Source: Bremia lactucae
Taxonomy: Eukaryota; Oomycota; Peronosporomycetes; Peronosporales; Peronosporaceae
Direction: 5' to 3'
Length of the DNA stretch: 64,000 nt
Assembly: GCF_004359215.1 (NCBI RefSeq)
Contig: NC_090610.1
Span: forward strand, 5,592,159 to 5,656,158
The notes below the pieces were generated by a model. That model saw nothing but the letters and a program-made list of their open reading frames with translations. It was not told the origin of the DNA and made no database searches. Shown in pieces: positions 44,151 through 56,379 of this stretch. The number at the start of each line of letters is the position of its first letter. Position 1 is the first letter of the stretch. Position numbers and translations under genes: made by a program.

Positions 44151-45180
44151 ATGGTCAAGCTGTTCTGTGCGATCGCAAATGCACAGGAGCAGCATAACCT
44201 GTACAAGTGGATGAAAGTCACACAGTCGTGACCCGAAGAAGAGATAAAGCAGGAGAACCCAGCTAAATATCATGTGACGCTAAATCATTTCAGCTCTTTC
44301 GTGGGAAGAAAGTTGTGGGCCGCAGTCCGTGGTTGACGGAAGTTGAAGTGTAGGGCGGTGTGGCAGACACCAATGGCCTTAAAAATATTATTACAGGTGT
44401 AAAGCGTTGGGCTGGTTTGTGGTCAATTGGGCGAAGTGAGTTATGAAGAAAGAGCTGCTGGTAAAGGACCGGTTCACAAATTGGTGAAGGGTTTTCATAG
44501 TTCAGCAATTCAAAAATGTCCGCAAGGGAAGAAATGTTCAAAGGTATGTATGCCGATACGGTGACAAGAAAAGTACATTTTATCACTCGTAGGTGGGCTC
44601 GTCCGATTGGGGGGCTATCACGAACGAGCTAAATATTGAAGTTATAACTGTTGACGCAGTTGTAATTGCGGCTAAAAATATGCTTGTTCGCCCATTTGAC
44701 TGGGTGATTGTTATTTGAGCGGGTCATAAATTTCGCTCAACGAGAAGCAGCAGCGGAAACCACATCTCGAGTACCTGAAACGCGACATTGGCGCCGTCCT
44801 TACGAAGAAGAAGCTATGTTGAAAATAAGCCAACCTTTTAAAACTTAAATTTCTGGCCGTCAGGTCGTGACATTGAATTTGCTGGTTCCAAAGATCATTA
44901 CTAGTTAGAGAGATTGTCAGGGAGGACCCAACGAATTTGCCGATTTTACCCGAAGTGCAGATGCTAATTGAAGCGAAGAAAAAAAATATATGGAATGAAG
45001 CAACGATCAAGCATTACAGGAGCTGGTCGCTCTTGATTTTCGCGCTAACGGCCCAGTTATGGCACTTCTAACGGACTTGAACGAAAACGGGTGTTCTTCT
45101 GGGTCGCTTAGAAGAAAAACTATTCGACAATTATTCACAAAGCATTCATCAATGATCCAAGCGGGGGCTTAAGGTGATTA
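44151..45180 (+). pseudogene. Crinkler-like effector relic 1
   Basis: ATG 44151 opens MVKLFCAIAN, the typical start of Crinkler (CRN) N-terminal domains, but the frame stops at 44231. Broken continuations resemble the domain's later parts (VHKLVKG near 44480; TVDAVVIA and RPFDW near 44650-44710). A further piece (LTDLNENGCS near 45070) resembles CRN C-terminal domains. CRNs are host-nucleus-targeted effectors of oomycetes. Many stops: not functional. Confidence 0.55.
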
Positions 45181-45815
45181 GAGCGGCTTTGGAGAAACCA
45201 TCCTCTAAAATTGATGCCCAAATCGCGCTCCATACTTTAAATGCTCCGTGAAGCGACTTAAAATAAATCCGCATTGCCGACTGTGGCAGAGAACGGTGGT
45301 ATTTGTGAGAGGATTCAACGATATTATGACATTGCTAGCATCTTAGGTCCCCGACGAAGATATGGCGCGTGCTGTTGCCAGTCAAATCACTCGATCTCTT
45401 CTGGCGTTGAGATTTTTTAGCTAATTTCTGCTTCAACTTGCGAATTTGCAATAATCGAATCTTTTATAGTTAATTGATTAAATGCGATAGATACAACAAC
45501 AAATTACTCTTCTTGGTCTAGGTCTTAATACGGTTCTTCACCTTAAAAATTACGTTACTAATCTTAGCTGAGATAGTTCTAACAAGGCGTGTAACATAAA
45601 GCGCTCCTCGTCAACGTTGAGAGTTGAGAGTTAAATTATGTTATGCTCGTAGTGATCGCTTGGCTTCGAGGCTCTCCTTGCGGGATGCTTCAAGCGATAT
45701 TGGCGGGATTAAGCTTACTTCTGCAGATGTTATTGATGACATCAACCACATTGGTCATGACTAATGCAATTAAGTGAAAAAAAAACAGCATCACTAGAGA
45801 TGCCACCGATCTGGT
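45181..45815. other. Unassigned
   Basis: No frame with recognised motifs. Probably remnants downstream of relic 1. Confidence 0.3.
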
Positions 45816-46058
45816 TCAATGGGAATAAAATTGTGAGCAATTTGGTAGAGCTCTTGAAGCCTTCTGAAGGCAGTGTGTCTTAAGACACTTGCGACTAGTC
45901 ATTTGTGGATTTTCCTCTTCACGACACACCGGGCAACACGTGCCGGATCTAATCCAACATTTTAAGCACTTGGCGTGAATGAGGTGGCTGCACTTCGATA
46001 TCTGTGTGTCCACGTCATCCGTGAGGCATACCGACCAGCATTCCAACACACTTGCCAC
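45816..46058 (-). pseudogene. RING-finger fragment
   Basis: The minus-strand frame shows ECWSVCLTDDV, KCSHLIHAKCLKCWI and CCPVCREEE, the Cys/His order of a RING-H2 domain (E3 ubiquitin ligase type). No ATG opens it; the frame runs in from an AG-rich boundary at 46058 and could be an exon. Its surroundings are transposon and relic sequence, so I call it a fragment. Confidence 0.5.
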
Positions 46059-46329
46059 GTTACATATTATTGATACCTATTAAAGGAATATAAAGAATAA
46101 AAAAAAAATTGTCTTTGCAGATTATGCTGTCAGTATTACCACAGTGGTATTATCTCAACGTGACAGTTATGTTCATTGGTTGATATAGGCCATCATATCA
46201 ACCACAGACTGAGCCGCAATTATTAAATAATGCCACTATTTTTTCTAGTGCAATTTCGGTACAAACACTTAAGTAACTATTCACATAAACCTATTTTTTC
46301 CTTCATCTGGGCATATGTATTTTCAGAGT

Positions 46330-47060
46330 TGGTATTATCTTCAACAGTGCCAACACACGAATCTCTTATTAAGTGCGGCTGTACAATTCCTCGAAAAATT
46401 GGTTAAGCTAAAGAGTGCGACCGCAGACAATGAGAAAAGCGCGTTCGAAGTGATTGTTGACGGTTGTGCATCAGTGTCAGCGTTGAACGAGGCGATCAAG
46501 AAGAAAACCCTAGCAACATATGCATGTGACGGCGAAGACTTCCAGCTCTTTGGGGAAGAAAGACGAGAGTAGCGGTCCGTGGTTGACGGAAGTTAAAGTG
46601 CAGGGCGGTGTGAATACACCAGAGGCTTTAAATTGCTTTTGGGGGCAAAGCTGCTAGCCGTTGGACTGGCTTGAGGTCAATTGGGCGAAGTGCGTGATGA
46701 AGAAGAAGCTGCTGGTAAAGGACCAGCTCACGTATTGAAAAGGTGGTTTGGAAGGGTGATCAAAGTTCAGCGACCAAAAGGTCCGCGTTGGAAGAAATAG
46801 TTAAAGAGATCCATGCCGAACTGGTGCTGACGAATAAACGCACGATTCCTCGCTCGCGGGGGAGCTGATCGGGTAAGGGGATGAGTTAAACATTGCAGTA
46901 GTGACTGTTGATGCTGTCGACGTTGCAGTTGGCGAAGAGACGATTGTCAGACCAATTGACTGGGCGCGTGTTATTCGACCGGGTCACCACAACAAACCAA
47001 GCAATGAGAAACGCGCGGGGGATGAACTTGTTCCCAAGATAGAAAGTTGAGAAGTGATTG
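46330..47060 (+). pseudogene. Crinkler-like effector relic 2
   Basis: The plus-strand frame to 46572 includes VKLKSATADNEKSAFEVIVDG, ALNEAIKKK and DGEDFQLFGEERRE, matching the ubiquitin-like CRN N-terminal domain with an LFLAK-type motif changed to LFGEE. Downstream pieces (VVDG..VQGGVNT, LNIAVVTVDAVDVAVGEE, RPIDW) parallel relics 1 and 3. Several stops. Confidence 0.55.
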
Positions 47061-47319
47061 ATGAGATCTTAAGAAAAAATTGAGCTACCAATTATACGTA
47101 CATCACATGGTCAATGTCCTTGGTTACATGGCCTCCTCCTGATTCCCTAAACAAGCTTTTAAGTTAATTGATGTCTCGCCTCGTCATGATGGCTATGACT
47201 TCGACCATTATGATGATGGCACTTTGTCTTAATGATGGCTCATATCACGTGTTGATTTCTTCAAGTCCACTTCTATATACGAGTGTGTCCCTATGAGGCA
47301 TTTCAACATAAACATCAAC

Positions 47320-47770
47320 TCAAACCCTTTAAGCTGTCACCTCCAACCAACACACTCGACGAACACCAAGTTTGCTGCAATAATGCTCGAACTTGTTTCT
47401 CCCAAGTGGCTTTGTGAAATGTTCAGGAACCATTACGTTAGTAGGGCGTTACTGTACACGCATACCATCAATAGCCACTTGCTCTCTCAGCCAATGACAC
47501 TTAGTGTCAATGCGAACTCGATCGTTGCGTCACAGCCTTGTTTTGCGCCAAATTTTTAGTGCTTTGATTATCTTCCAGAACCAATATTTACGCAACCTTA
47601 CACCCAACGTCTTGTAATACCATCGTGAGCCCGATAAACACCTGGGTGCCACTACAAAACGCAATGTATTCTGATTCGGTTGATGACAGCGTGACCATCG
47701 ATAGTTTAAATGATCCCATTCAGCAAGGTTTCCATACTGAAAAAATTGCGTAGCCTGTTGCAGACCGCGA
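47320..47770 (-). pseudogene. Ty1/copia RNase H relic
   Basis: The minus strand reads VTLSSTESEYIAFCSGTQ, then VLEDNQSTKNLAQNK and, near the left end, FHKATWEKQ followed by a WCSSSVL-like end. This order (SSTESEY, DNQS, TKPLG-like tail) is that of the copia RNase H C-terminus. Frameshifted. Confidence 0.7.
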
Positions 47771-48059
47771 CTTGTTTTCCGTCGAAAAGTCCGCATCACA
47801 ATTTGTTGTTAGTCCTGCTTGAACTGGTGAGTGGTTGTTGATAATGACTCTAGATCATGAGTTCCATCTAAACAGCGTTAGACTCGATTGATCCCCTGCA
47901 ATCTCTGTTGGGCGCTCAGTCTCTTGGGCTAATACACGTACATCTGTTGCGATGTCCGACCGACTGATAACACCCAAATAAAGCAGTACTGATAGTTCGA
48001 CGTGAATTAAAGTCGCATGTATCCGACGAGGTCCTGAAAACGTTATTTCACAGGTGTCG

Positions 48060-48920
48060 GAGCTGACCGAGCTGTGCTGTGCGATCGCAAATGCCGCGGG
48101 AGCCGCATTTCTGTACAAGTGGATGAAAGTGACAAGATTAAAAACTTGAAAGAGGCTTCAAGAAGAAGAAATCGATAAAAATTCTTGTGACGCTAAAGAC
48201 CTTCAGCTCTTTCTGGGGAAGAAAGACGTCGGCCGAGGTCCGTGGCTAACTGAATCTGAAGTGCAGGGCGATAAAGTAGACACCAGCACATTCGAGAAGT
48301 TGGACGTTGCGGGCGCGGGTCAACTTGAGAGGCTTGTCTGAGGAAGACTTGCGGCTTCACGTCACGAAAAACATCTTGAAGGCCAAAAAGACCCCTGTTC
48401 ACGTGTTGTTGTAGGGTTCTCATAGTTCAGCAACCAAAACATATAATCTTGGAGAAAATGGTCAAAGAGACTGCATGCCGAAATAATGCTGACGAAAAAA
48501 TGCACAATTTTTCTCTCGCAGGTGAGCTGGTCCAGTTGAGCGACTATTATGAACGAGTTAGCCATTGCAATAATCGCTATTGATGCAGTTTGCGTTGCAG
48601 TGGGAGGAAAGACGCTTGTTAGCCCATTTGACTGGCGCTGAATAGACAAGCTAGTCATGAGTATTTCCTTAGTGAGGAGCAGCAGCTGAGATTGTGTCTC
48701 GAGTCCGTGGAGCGCAACATTGGCGCAGTCCTTACGAATAAAAAGTTATGCGGAAGAGGAGTCATTCTATGGACAAAAATTCGATTATCAATGTTTCGTC
48801 TATCTTGAAATATGTCCATGTTTGTTTCGCAGTGTATAAAGCAAAATTGACTTAGGGAGAATGCTAGGCTTAAAAAAAAGCTAAAATTCAAGGCAAAGAA
48901 CAATATGTAGTCCGCCATTC
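48060..48920 (+). pseudogene. Crinkler-like effector relic 3
   Basis: The plus strand reads CCAIANAAGAAFLYKWMK, then DLQLFLGKKD (LFLAK-type motif as LFLGKK), GPWLTESEVQG and AKKTPVHVLL-like sequence, the expected order of the CRN N-terminal domain. The start ATG is gone (GAGCTGTGCTGTGCGATCGC against ATGGTCAAGCTGTTC in relic 1), with several stops. Downstream 48540-48920 repeats 44610-45010. Non-functional. Confidence 0.6.
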
Positions 48921-50394
48921 AAATTATGGGTGAGGCCTGCAGGTAGTATAATAGGCTACAAGCAATTCAAATGCCGATGCGGCAGCGCAAGCAGAAAAAA
49001 ATAAATTCTATGCAATTCTTCGCGTGTCAGCCAAGCTGGCTATCGTGCTTTTCTATTAGCCACATTTAACCAGGTCGAGGACAATACTTACGGGGGAGTG
49101 GATTATCAGGCAAGAGCCTACTGACCAATTCGCCACTATTTACAATTTAATCATTTGTCGAAAACTGTTTCGAGTTCGCCGGAGGTTTCATTTAATAGAA
49201 AGCTTTAGCTCTGCTGAGTAAAATTGACGCTGTCGTCTTTATAACAGCATAAAATGTCAATCGACAAGATACAATACAAATTCAGGGGCGTCGACCAACA
49301 GCGCTCGTTGCATTACACAAGAAAAGGGCATGTAGCTCTAAGGAAGGATACCGTTAAATTAGCGCGAAGCTGATTTTTGAAAATTTGCGAAAACTCACGA
49401 TTATTAGCGCACCGAAATTTAAAACTAAGAAGGCTTAATTTTTATTATTTAATTTTTTTGTAGATCCGTAACTTTGGGAAAAGGATTGGCTCTGAGGGTT
49501 GGGTCTAGAGTTCTTTTTGAAGAGCTTGGGTGGCCTACTTTGGACTGCGTCTGGACCTTTCGGGGATCACAATAGGGAATTTTTTTACTGCACTACTTAT
49601 TAAGTTCCTACGTTTTCAATCTTCTTAAGTATCTTACTATATTAATCTAAGTAAGTATTAGGACTCATTGCTCACCATCCAGTCGCGCGTTTAGCAGCGA
49701 TTAGAGGGATTGATTTCAAGACTAAAATCAACCATTGAACAGAGCTGTCTCAATACTGCTGCAACATTTCCATGTGTAGTAACATTGGTAATGTTAAGAA
49801 ACATTATTAGCAGATAATAATTTTGGGGATTCGTTATTCAGCCCCGATCTTTTTCACCGTCAGCCCCCGCCCGTCAAATATTAATATATTTATCGGAAGC
49901 TGTGGCTTCTTATTCGTCAGAAATCATGCAATGAAGTTATTATAATATTATTAGTTAACAATTAACCTAAATAAAACGCTGGGATTTCAAAAAATAATGT
50001 ACTAGATTTATATCATGAATTTAGAGATAGAAATGCTAAAAAAATTAAAATGGCTTAAATGAATGTCGAAACGAGGCGGTTACAAAAAACTCTACAAATT
50101 TCTTTTAGACCACTCCAAATAAATTTATTAATAAATGACAGGGGCTGATGAAAGATAAGGTGGATTCTTCCTCTTAGTTGTTCCTCTCATAGATAATAAT
50201 ATTTATGTAACGGTACACTTCGTTACACAGCCCGGTGTTGTGCAGATATATGCAAAGGATCTCTTAATGATCTGTTATGAGCTACAACTATTCTTACGAG
50301 ACACGAATATAAATTAGTGCTGCACGCTTTTTCCCCGTTATACAAAAAAATATTAATTGCGAGAGAGATTTCATGGCGGTCTATTAGCATGTGA
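48921..50394. other. Transposon debris
   Basis: 49660-49850 resembles a family-A LTR in reverse orientation (AAAATCAACCATTGAACAGAGCTG). 50211 shows an LTR-end-like TGTAACGGTACACTTCGTTACA. No coding region. Confidence 0.4.
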
Positions 50395-51290
50395 TTATGT
50401 ACAAGATGTCTGAAAACTCCTGAGCCAGGAAATCAAGTCCGGATCCGGAAGAGTTTCGTGACTATTACCCGGAGAAGCCCCGATGTCTCGGGGTGCTTGG
50501 GTAAAAAGTTCGATGCCGACATGCAAGAGAGCCCCTTGGACGACGGTACCGATACCGCGATGTTCACGTTTAGCCAGCGCTAAGAGTTGACGTGTACCTG
50601 TCTCCCAAAAATGGGTGACACTATGCGATGCCGTGGTCAGCACGCTCCTGAAAACAGCATCATTACGCTCCTGCCATAAGTGGGTGAGGCACAAGGTACT
50701 CATGAGAAACCAAATCCGTTTCCAGACGCGGACCCCTGCCGCTGCATCATCCGTGAATCGTTGGTGCAATCGGTGTCTCAGCCGTGGTGAGATAGCTGGG
50801 GCTTGACGATTGGCGCTGCCTTGATATTGACAAGTATCAAACAGGTCTGCCACAGTTTCACCGGTCCAATGACCAATTAATTTGCCCAACACGAACGCGC
50901 CTTCGGGCAATCCCAAAATATGTGGGCCAGTGTTTCTTGAACCCCTCGACATGCTTGATGTGCACGGCAACTATTGTCGTCGTTACGATTCTCATGGTAA
51001 AGGTTGAGTTGCTTGGTTGCTATACGATAGCAAGTCCACACCTGGTATTCTGTGAGCTCATGTGCATGATCCCAAACTTGAGACGGTCGCTGATGCGCTA
51101 CAGCTCGCTGCCATCGGTCCGTTCTGGTGGCAGCCTTCAGACGCTGCATTAGTGGTCGTAATGCCACAGCGAGCTTGCCCATCGTCGTAACTTGGGCGAA
51201 TGGTTGGTAACGTCCTGTCCGGACAGTGGTATGCTGAAGACAAACTCGGACGGCCCCGTCCGCCGAATACGTAAGTCCGAGATGGTGCAT
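50395..51290 (-). pseudogene. LINE C-terminal zf-RVT region, copy 1
   Basis: The minus strand shows VWTCYRIATKQLNLYH, then SCRAHQACRGVQETLAHIFWDC and ARSCWANKLIGHW, the zinc-binding region that follows LINE reverse transcriptases (C..H..C). Two frames overlap at 50877-50970, so there is one frameshift. This part is absent from copy 2. Confidence 0.75.
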
Positions 51291-53469
51291 GGTTCTATCC
51301 GGTCATACGTATAGCCGAGCAACTGCCTGCCCCGTGCATCCCAGATATATGGATTCTTGTTCCATCCAAGCGTCCCCCAGAATTGATGAATAGATCTCAA
51401 GTGAGGATCCGCGTGTGATGTTGCTTCAGGAAAAGTCGAGTAATAAGACAGAACCCATTCATCCTCTTCCCACCAGCTACCTGCACCGGCGAGTAGGGTT
51501 GGTGTATACGCACGTACCCGATCTCCAAACAGGCATAATTGGTCGTCTGTAGGCTCCCGGAGCTTGTCGATATCCGCTATGAATGAAGTTTTGGCAGGCT
51601 TTGACAAAGAGGTTGACCACCCCCCTGACCGCGGCCGTTCGTGCAAAACAAGTGCTGAAGTAGTCGGCTGGCCCTGATAAGCCCAAAAACGCCACGCTCC
51701 AAAATACTTGTCGTGAGCTTGCGTGAGCCACCAGAGAGCGTGTTTGGTGCGCTGTGTTGTAATAGCAACCTCGACCGATGCGAGCCCTACCCCCCCGGCC
51801 TTAGTCGGAGTAAAGAGGAGACCCGGATTAATCTTGTGACGGCACGCTGCTGTGGTGGTTGCGTGTGCCCACAAAAATTGTTTGTACAAATTTTGTACGT
51901 CCTTGATCGCCCAGTCGGGAATTTCGAAAACCGCAGCCGTAAACAGAATCGCCGGTAAGATGATGGAAATTAATACCATCACGCGATTCTCGACGCTTGT
52001 AGCAATCGTGAAAGCCGTGAATAATTGCCGTGGAAGCTTCCTGATGCGAAGCGCCCAATTACGATGTTGTAGGTCGCCTTTACCCACTTCATAACCTAAG
52101 TACCGCACTGTACCCACAGGTTGAAGTACTGAGATGCCACAAAACGTCTGCACGCGCACCCCTTTGTTGAGGAAAATTAGCTTGCTCTTGGCCGGCTGAG
52201 CGACTAGCCCAGCCAAATTTCCAATGTGAGAAACTATCCGGAGCGCCTGGTCGAGCTGACACGCTTTATCTAGAAAAGTTGTTAAGTCATCCACAAACGC
52301 TGAAAACGTGTGCAGACCCCCAGAGCCCCCTGGTACCGGAAGCCCTCGTAAGACGGGCGATTGTTGTATCGTGATACCCAATAACTCTACTACGATTAGA
52401 AAAAAGCAGAGGGGCGAGAGGGCAGCCTTGACGAATGCCCGATACCACTGAAAATGGTTCGGATTGTTCTCCGTTGACTAAAAAGGTCGCCGTGGTTCCT
52501 GTATGAAGCCGACGGATAAGCTGTGCGTATCGCTCTGAAAAGTCAAATATCGTAAGAGCCTCGTAGAGAAATTCCCTGTCAACAGTGTCACAGGCCTTGC
52601 GAAAATCCAGCAAGAGAATGGCCCTACTAATCATGGCTGTCAGGGTGTCGTCCGTGGTAGCCGTCGCTAATTGAGAAAGCATCATCATCACTATTTTGTG
52701 CATCTGCCTGCCGTGGACGAAACCTTGCTGCGAATCACCAATTATTGTGGGCAACACACGTTGTAATCGGGTCGCTAAAACCTTTGTAAATATCTTGTAA
52801 CTCGATTGGAGCAAGGCAATAGGCCGGTAGTCCATCGCATCCGCCGAATCGCCTTTTCTCTCAGTGGTATGATCAGGCCTCTAGAAAAGAGGGTGGAGGT
52901 TCCGCGCCAGTCATAATTTCATTGCTAACCCTTACAAGAGCGAGGACCATCAGAGCCGTCGTATTCTTAAAAAAAAAATCATTGTTGAGACCGTCTGGAC
53001 CAGCGGATTTTCGACGGCTGAGCCCTGCGATGGCTGTGAGAACATCGGCTTCAGAAAAATCAGCTAAGAGAGCCGCGTTGCCTGCCTTCGAAATAGCTCC
53101 CTCTGTCGGAATGTGTACGAATTCCTGAATGGCCGCGTTTAAGCCGTGAAGAGGCTGTTTTCGATGAATGACACCGAGTACTTGCGTCCATTCAGATGCG
53201 AATTTGTCCGCTATGGACATGTTTCTGGTGAATGCTGGACCGTGCTGTTGTAGTATGGTTGTGACGTGTTGGTCACGTTCCCAATCGGACACTCGGTTGT
53301 ATATCCATTGTAACCGGTCTGTCGATCTGACGAGGTTTTGGCCTAGCCGTATAAGATGCTCCTGGCGTAAGTCTTCCATGTTGCTTGAAATCCATTGTGG
53401 CCGATTGAACAATTGCATTTGTGTGCGGTGCTTTGAGTTATGGCGGAGCCGTGCACGGCGCTGCTTCAC
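51149..53469 (-). pseudogene. LINE reverse transcriptase, copy 1
   Basis: In order: SRRKSAGPDGLNNDFF (RT-0), then after a short break [59 protein letters not shown]. After a frameshift near 52381: [13 protein letters not shown] (catalytic FVDD), PAKSKLIFL, VRYLGYEVG. Non-LTR type RT. Breaks near 52850 and 52381. Confidence 0.88.
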
Positions 53470-53772
53470 CCGCTTGCTTACACGGCAGATGCAGCGTTTG
53501 ACTCGGCCACCTCAATGTCCTAAGCAAGCGTAGATGTAGCTTGACCAATAGCCATGCCATCCATATCCTTTACTAATTCGTCGATCACTTGGGCGGGACG
53601 GGATGATTGAATAGGGTAAGCCACTGCTCGACTCCGTAAATGTCGACGAGGCTTGCTCGTATCCCTTAAACACAGGACCACCTCCTGATGATCCGAATGG
53701 TGAAAAAAAGACACGCGTCTGTACCCACTGAACACTGTCCACCCAAATAGCAGGGACATAGAATCGATCAAT

Positions 53773-54420
53773 TCAGCTGGCTCGTTCACCCACCATATAT
53801 GTGAAATGATTTACAAAATCGTCAGTTATGTCATCATCCGCATGGTCTCTCAGCACTCTTGCGTCTGCCAAACCGATCCGAGAAATGACGGAGACTAAGG
53901 CAGGACTTTCCGACTTGTTGGAGCGGTGATGTCCAGCACGATCGAGAAGAGGACTTTGTACACAGATAAAGTCTCCAGCGATGATCGTGTTGATGGGGTC
54001 CAGATTCCAAGATAATAGAGAGGTGAAAAAGGTCTCGCGTTCCGGCCGTAATGTGGGAGCATACAGATTGACGAGGAGAATGTCTCCAATCGATACACTT
54101 AATGCACGCGTACTCCAGCGATCCTGATGACATACCGACGAGTCGACAGCAGAGTACGGGGTTAAAAGAATTGCTACGCCAGCGTGTCGTGACGAACCCA
54201 TACTCCAGTACGACAATGGAGGAGCCTCGGGCTTTTGGTGCTGACCCCACAAGCGAACCCACTGGGCACTCGGCTGAGCCACTTCCTCCACTGTTCGGAC
54301 GTGCGTTTCTTGGATACACCACGCCAACACACGTTGTCCAGAAGTCTGTCGTCGTCACGCCGCCATCCACCCTGCACGGGTGCTTTCTTTGAAACCTCGC
54401 ACGTTTTGAGTAATTATTAC
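53773..54420 (-). pseudogene. LINE AP-type endonuclease, copy 1
   Basis: The minus strand reads IITQNVRGFKESTRAGWM, then, after a frameshift, LAWCIQETHVRTVEE (catalytic Glu), ILLVNLYAP, IIAGDFICVQSPLLDR (GDFN-type motif) and DAWR-like ADARVLRDH. Family: apurinic endonuclease domain that nicks target DNA. Confidence 0.82.
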
Positions 54421-54568
54421 CTCATCACCCACCCGTCGCTGATCTGTTTCCTTGTTAGTGTCAGGGAAAGTAGTCCAATCCTGAAGCAAGCGAGCACGTC
54501 CATAGGCGTCGACTTCCTCCAATGAACAAGTGCGAAAACAAGAGGGAAGGTGCAGCCGTGAGCTGCCC

Positions 54569-55763
54569 TCAGTATTCAAGAAGGAACCGCGCCTCCGCAG
54601 TTGCCAACGATGTAGAAAAAAAATGTACGAGTGTTCGCCAGTTCACCCGGTGATTATCCGATGAGTAATATGCCCCTTGATAGTGACTGTTTTGTCGTAG
54701 CAGGTGAACATGACAGCGTAGTTTATCGGGAAGAGTGAGCGGATGTACGTCATCCCCCGTCAATGCACGTATCTCTTTGTCAAACAAATCAGCGCAAAGT
54801 AGATGGTGACTTAGACGGATTCGTCGTCGCGGGTCACAGAGCCTTAAGATTTCATCTTTGGCATAGTTACAGTCTCGTAGTTTGTTCCAGTCATCCCCGT
54901 TGTCAATAAGGGGAGCGAGAGAAGGAGAGGATTGAATCCACTGCGCGCGAGAAATCCATTGGTCTAACCACTGTGAGGTGGTGGCATCCTTCACCCTGAG
55001 ACGGTACGCTTGAAGACCCGATAGCAGGCACTCCTGTCGCCACTTCGATTTCCACTGCACAAGAACCTGATCGGCTAAGCTGGCTAGTAATTCATCTGGA
55101 AAGACAAAGCGTCGCACGTGATGGAGCAGAAGATTCAGCTCCATTCGCACCGTTTTTAGCCATGCCTCCGTTCCACTATGAGCTAAAGGGTATAACGTCT
55201 CAGCTGTGACCGGCCATTCAGACCCTGAGGCACACCAAACCGATGGCCACTCCTCACGATAAACGCGTCTTTCTGGAGAAGCCATCTCGGACTGTTGAGG
55301 AATAACCGTGACTCTGCCTTTTTTTTGGTTTAGATGCCCCCAGGGAGCTGGAATCACCGTCGTCGTCCATGTCAACCTCTTCGGACTGCGAGGTGATGAG
55401 GCCTCGTTTTTGCGCCAACACGCTCTTTTCCATATACTCATCGCTGAACACCTTGGGAACCGAAGTTGGCTGCGAAGAACGCAAGACCAGCGCCTGACTG
55501 TTTTCTCCCTGGCCAGAGTGCACGACTAACGAGGTTGTTTGGCTAGCGCTAGTTAAAGGGGCTATCTCCTGTCCAGTACCAGGTGAAGCCTGCACATATA
55601 GCGCTAATTGTGTAGCGTCAGCTACCGCAAGTAGCTTTGAATGCTGTGACAGCTCTGCCTTCTGGCTGTTAAAGTCATTCGTCAGGGATGTCAGGTTTGC
55701 CGTGCTGTCCGTGTGTAAGAATGCCGAATAATGGCGCCCCCAGAAACGGAGAACCAGCGGCAA
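54569..55763 (-). pseudogene. LINE inter-domain region, copy 1
   Basis: Two overlapping frames (55763-55254 and 55441-54569) joined by a frameshift within 55441-55254. The first ends in an acidic/basic nuclear-signal-like stretch (KPKKRQSH). The second is Trp- and Leu-rich without a known motif. It lies between the OTU domain and the endonuclease. Confidence 0.6.
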
Positions 55764-56379
55764 TGTATCTGTTACCTCAATTTAAGCCGCTTGCAGATCG
55801 TCAATGCAAGCCATGATAGAGAGAGGGTATTCCTTGGCCGTGTCTAACACTCGACCGTGCAGCTGCACTTTTGTCGGGTGATATTATCGTCAGCTCCACT
55901 TCTCGCTGTCACCTTCCAAGTGGATGACAAAGATATCCCGCTGCAGAAAAGTAGCGGCCATACCGAGTATGTCACTTCCTCCCCAACAAGATTCCGAAAC
56001 TATGGTGTTTCTGTCAGACGGGGTTGCTGCATAGTCTGTTAAGAAACCACCGCAGTTGAGTTGCCGACTCCTCTCTGGTCATTGTCGGCCACCCGCGGCC
56101 AACATTTTTTAACGTATTGACCCTCAGGTCGTGGGGGAGCTGACCTTCCAGATTCAGCAACCCAGCGTACTTGATACCACGCTTAACGCTGGCCGTGAGA
56201 GGCTCCAGGGCCGTGATTGGTGCGTCCAAGGCGGAGTCCGCGACAGCTTGAGCGATCGCCATCGCCAAACAGTTTCCAGTGGCTGGGGTGGGCACTTCCC
56301 GTAAGCCCAGAATACGCATCGAATCTTTGAATGAGTAGGTCCGGTCTCTGGACGAGGGTCCAGCGGGATCGGAGTACAA
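55700..56379 (-). pseudogene. OTU-type cysteine protease domain in the LINE, copy 1
   Basis: Minus-strand frame 56379-56014 includes VPTPATGNCLAMAIAQAV with the candidate nucleophile Cys. A frame continuing across a stop shows CWGGSDILGMAATFLQRDIFVI, then LRFWGRHYSAFLH with the candidate catalytic His. This is the order and spacing of OTU domains (deubiquitinases). The usual Asp before GNC is Thr-Gly here. Internal stops near 55890 and 55780. Confidence 0.7.
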
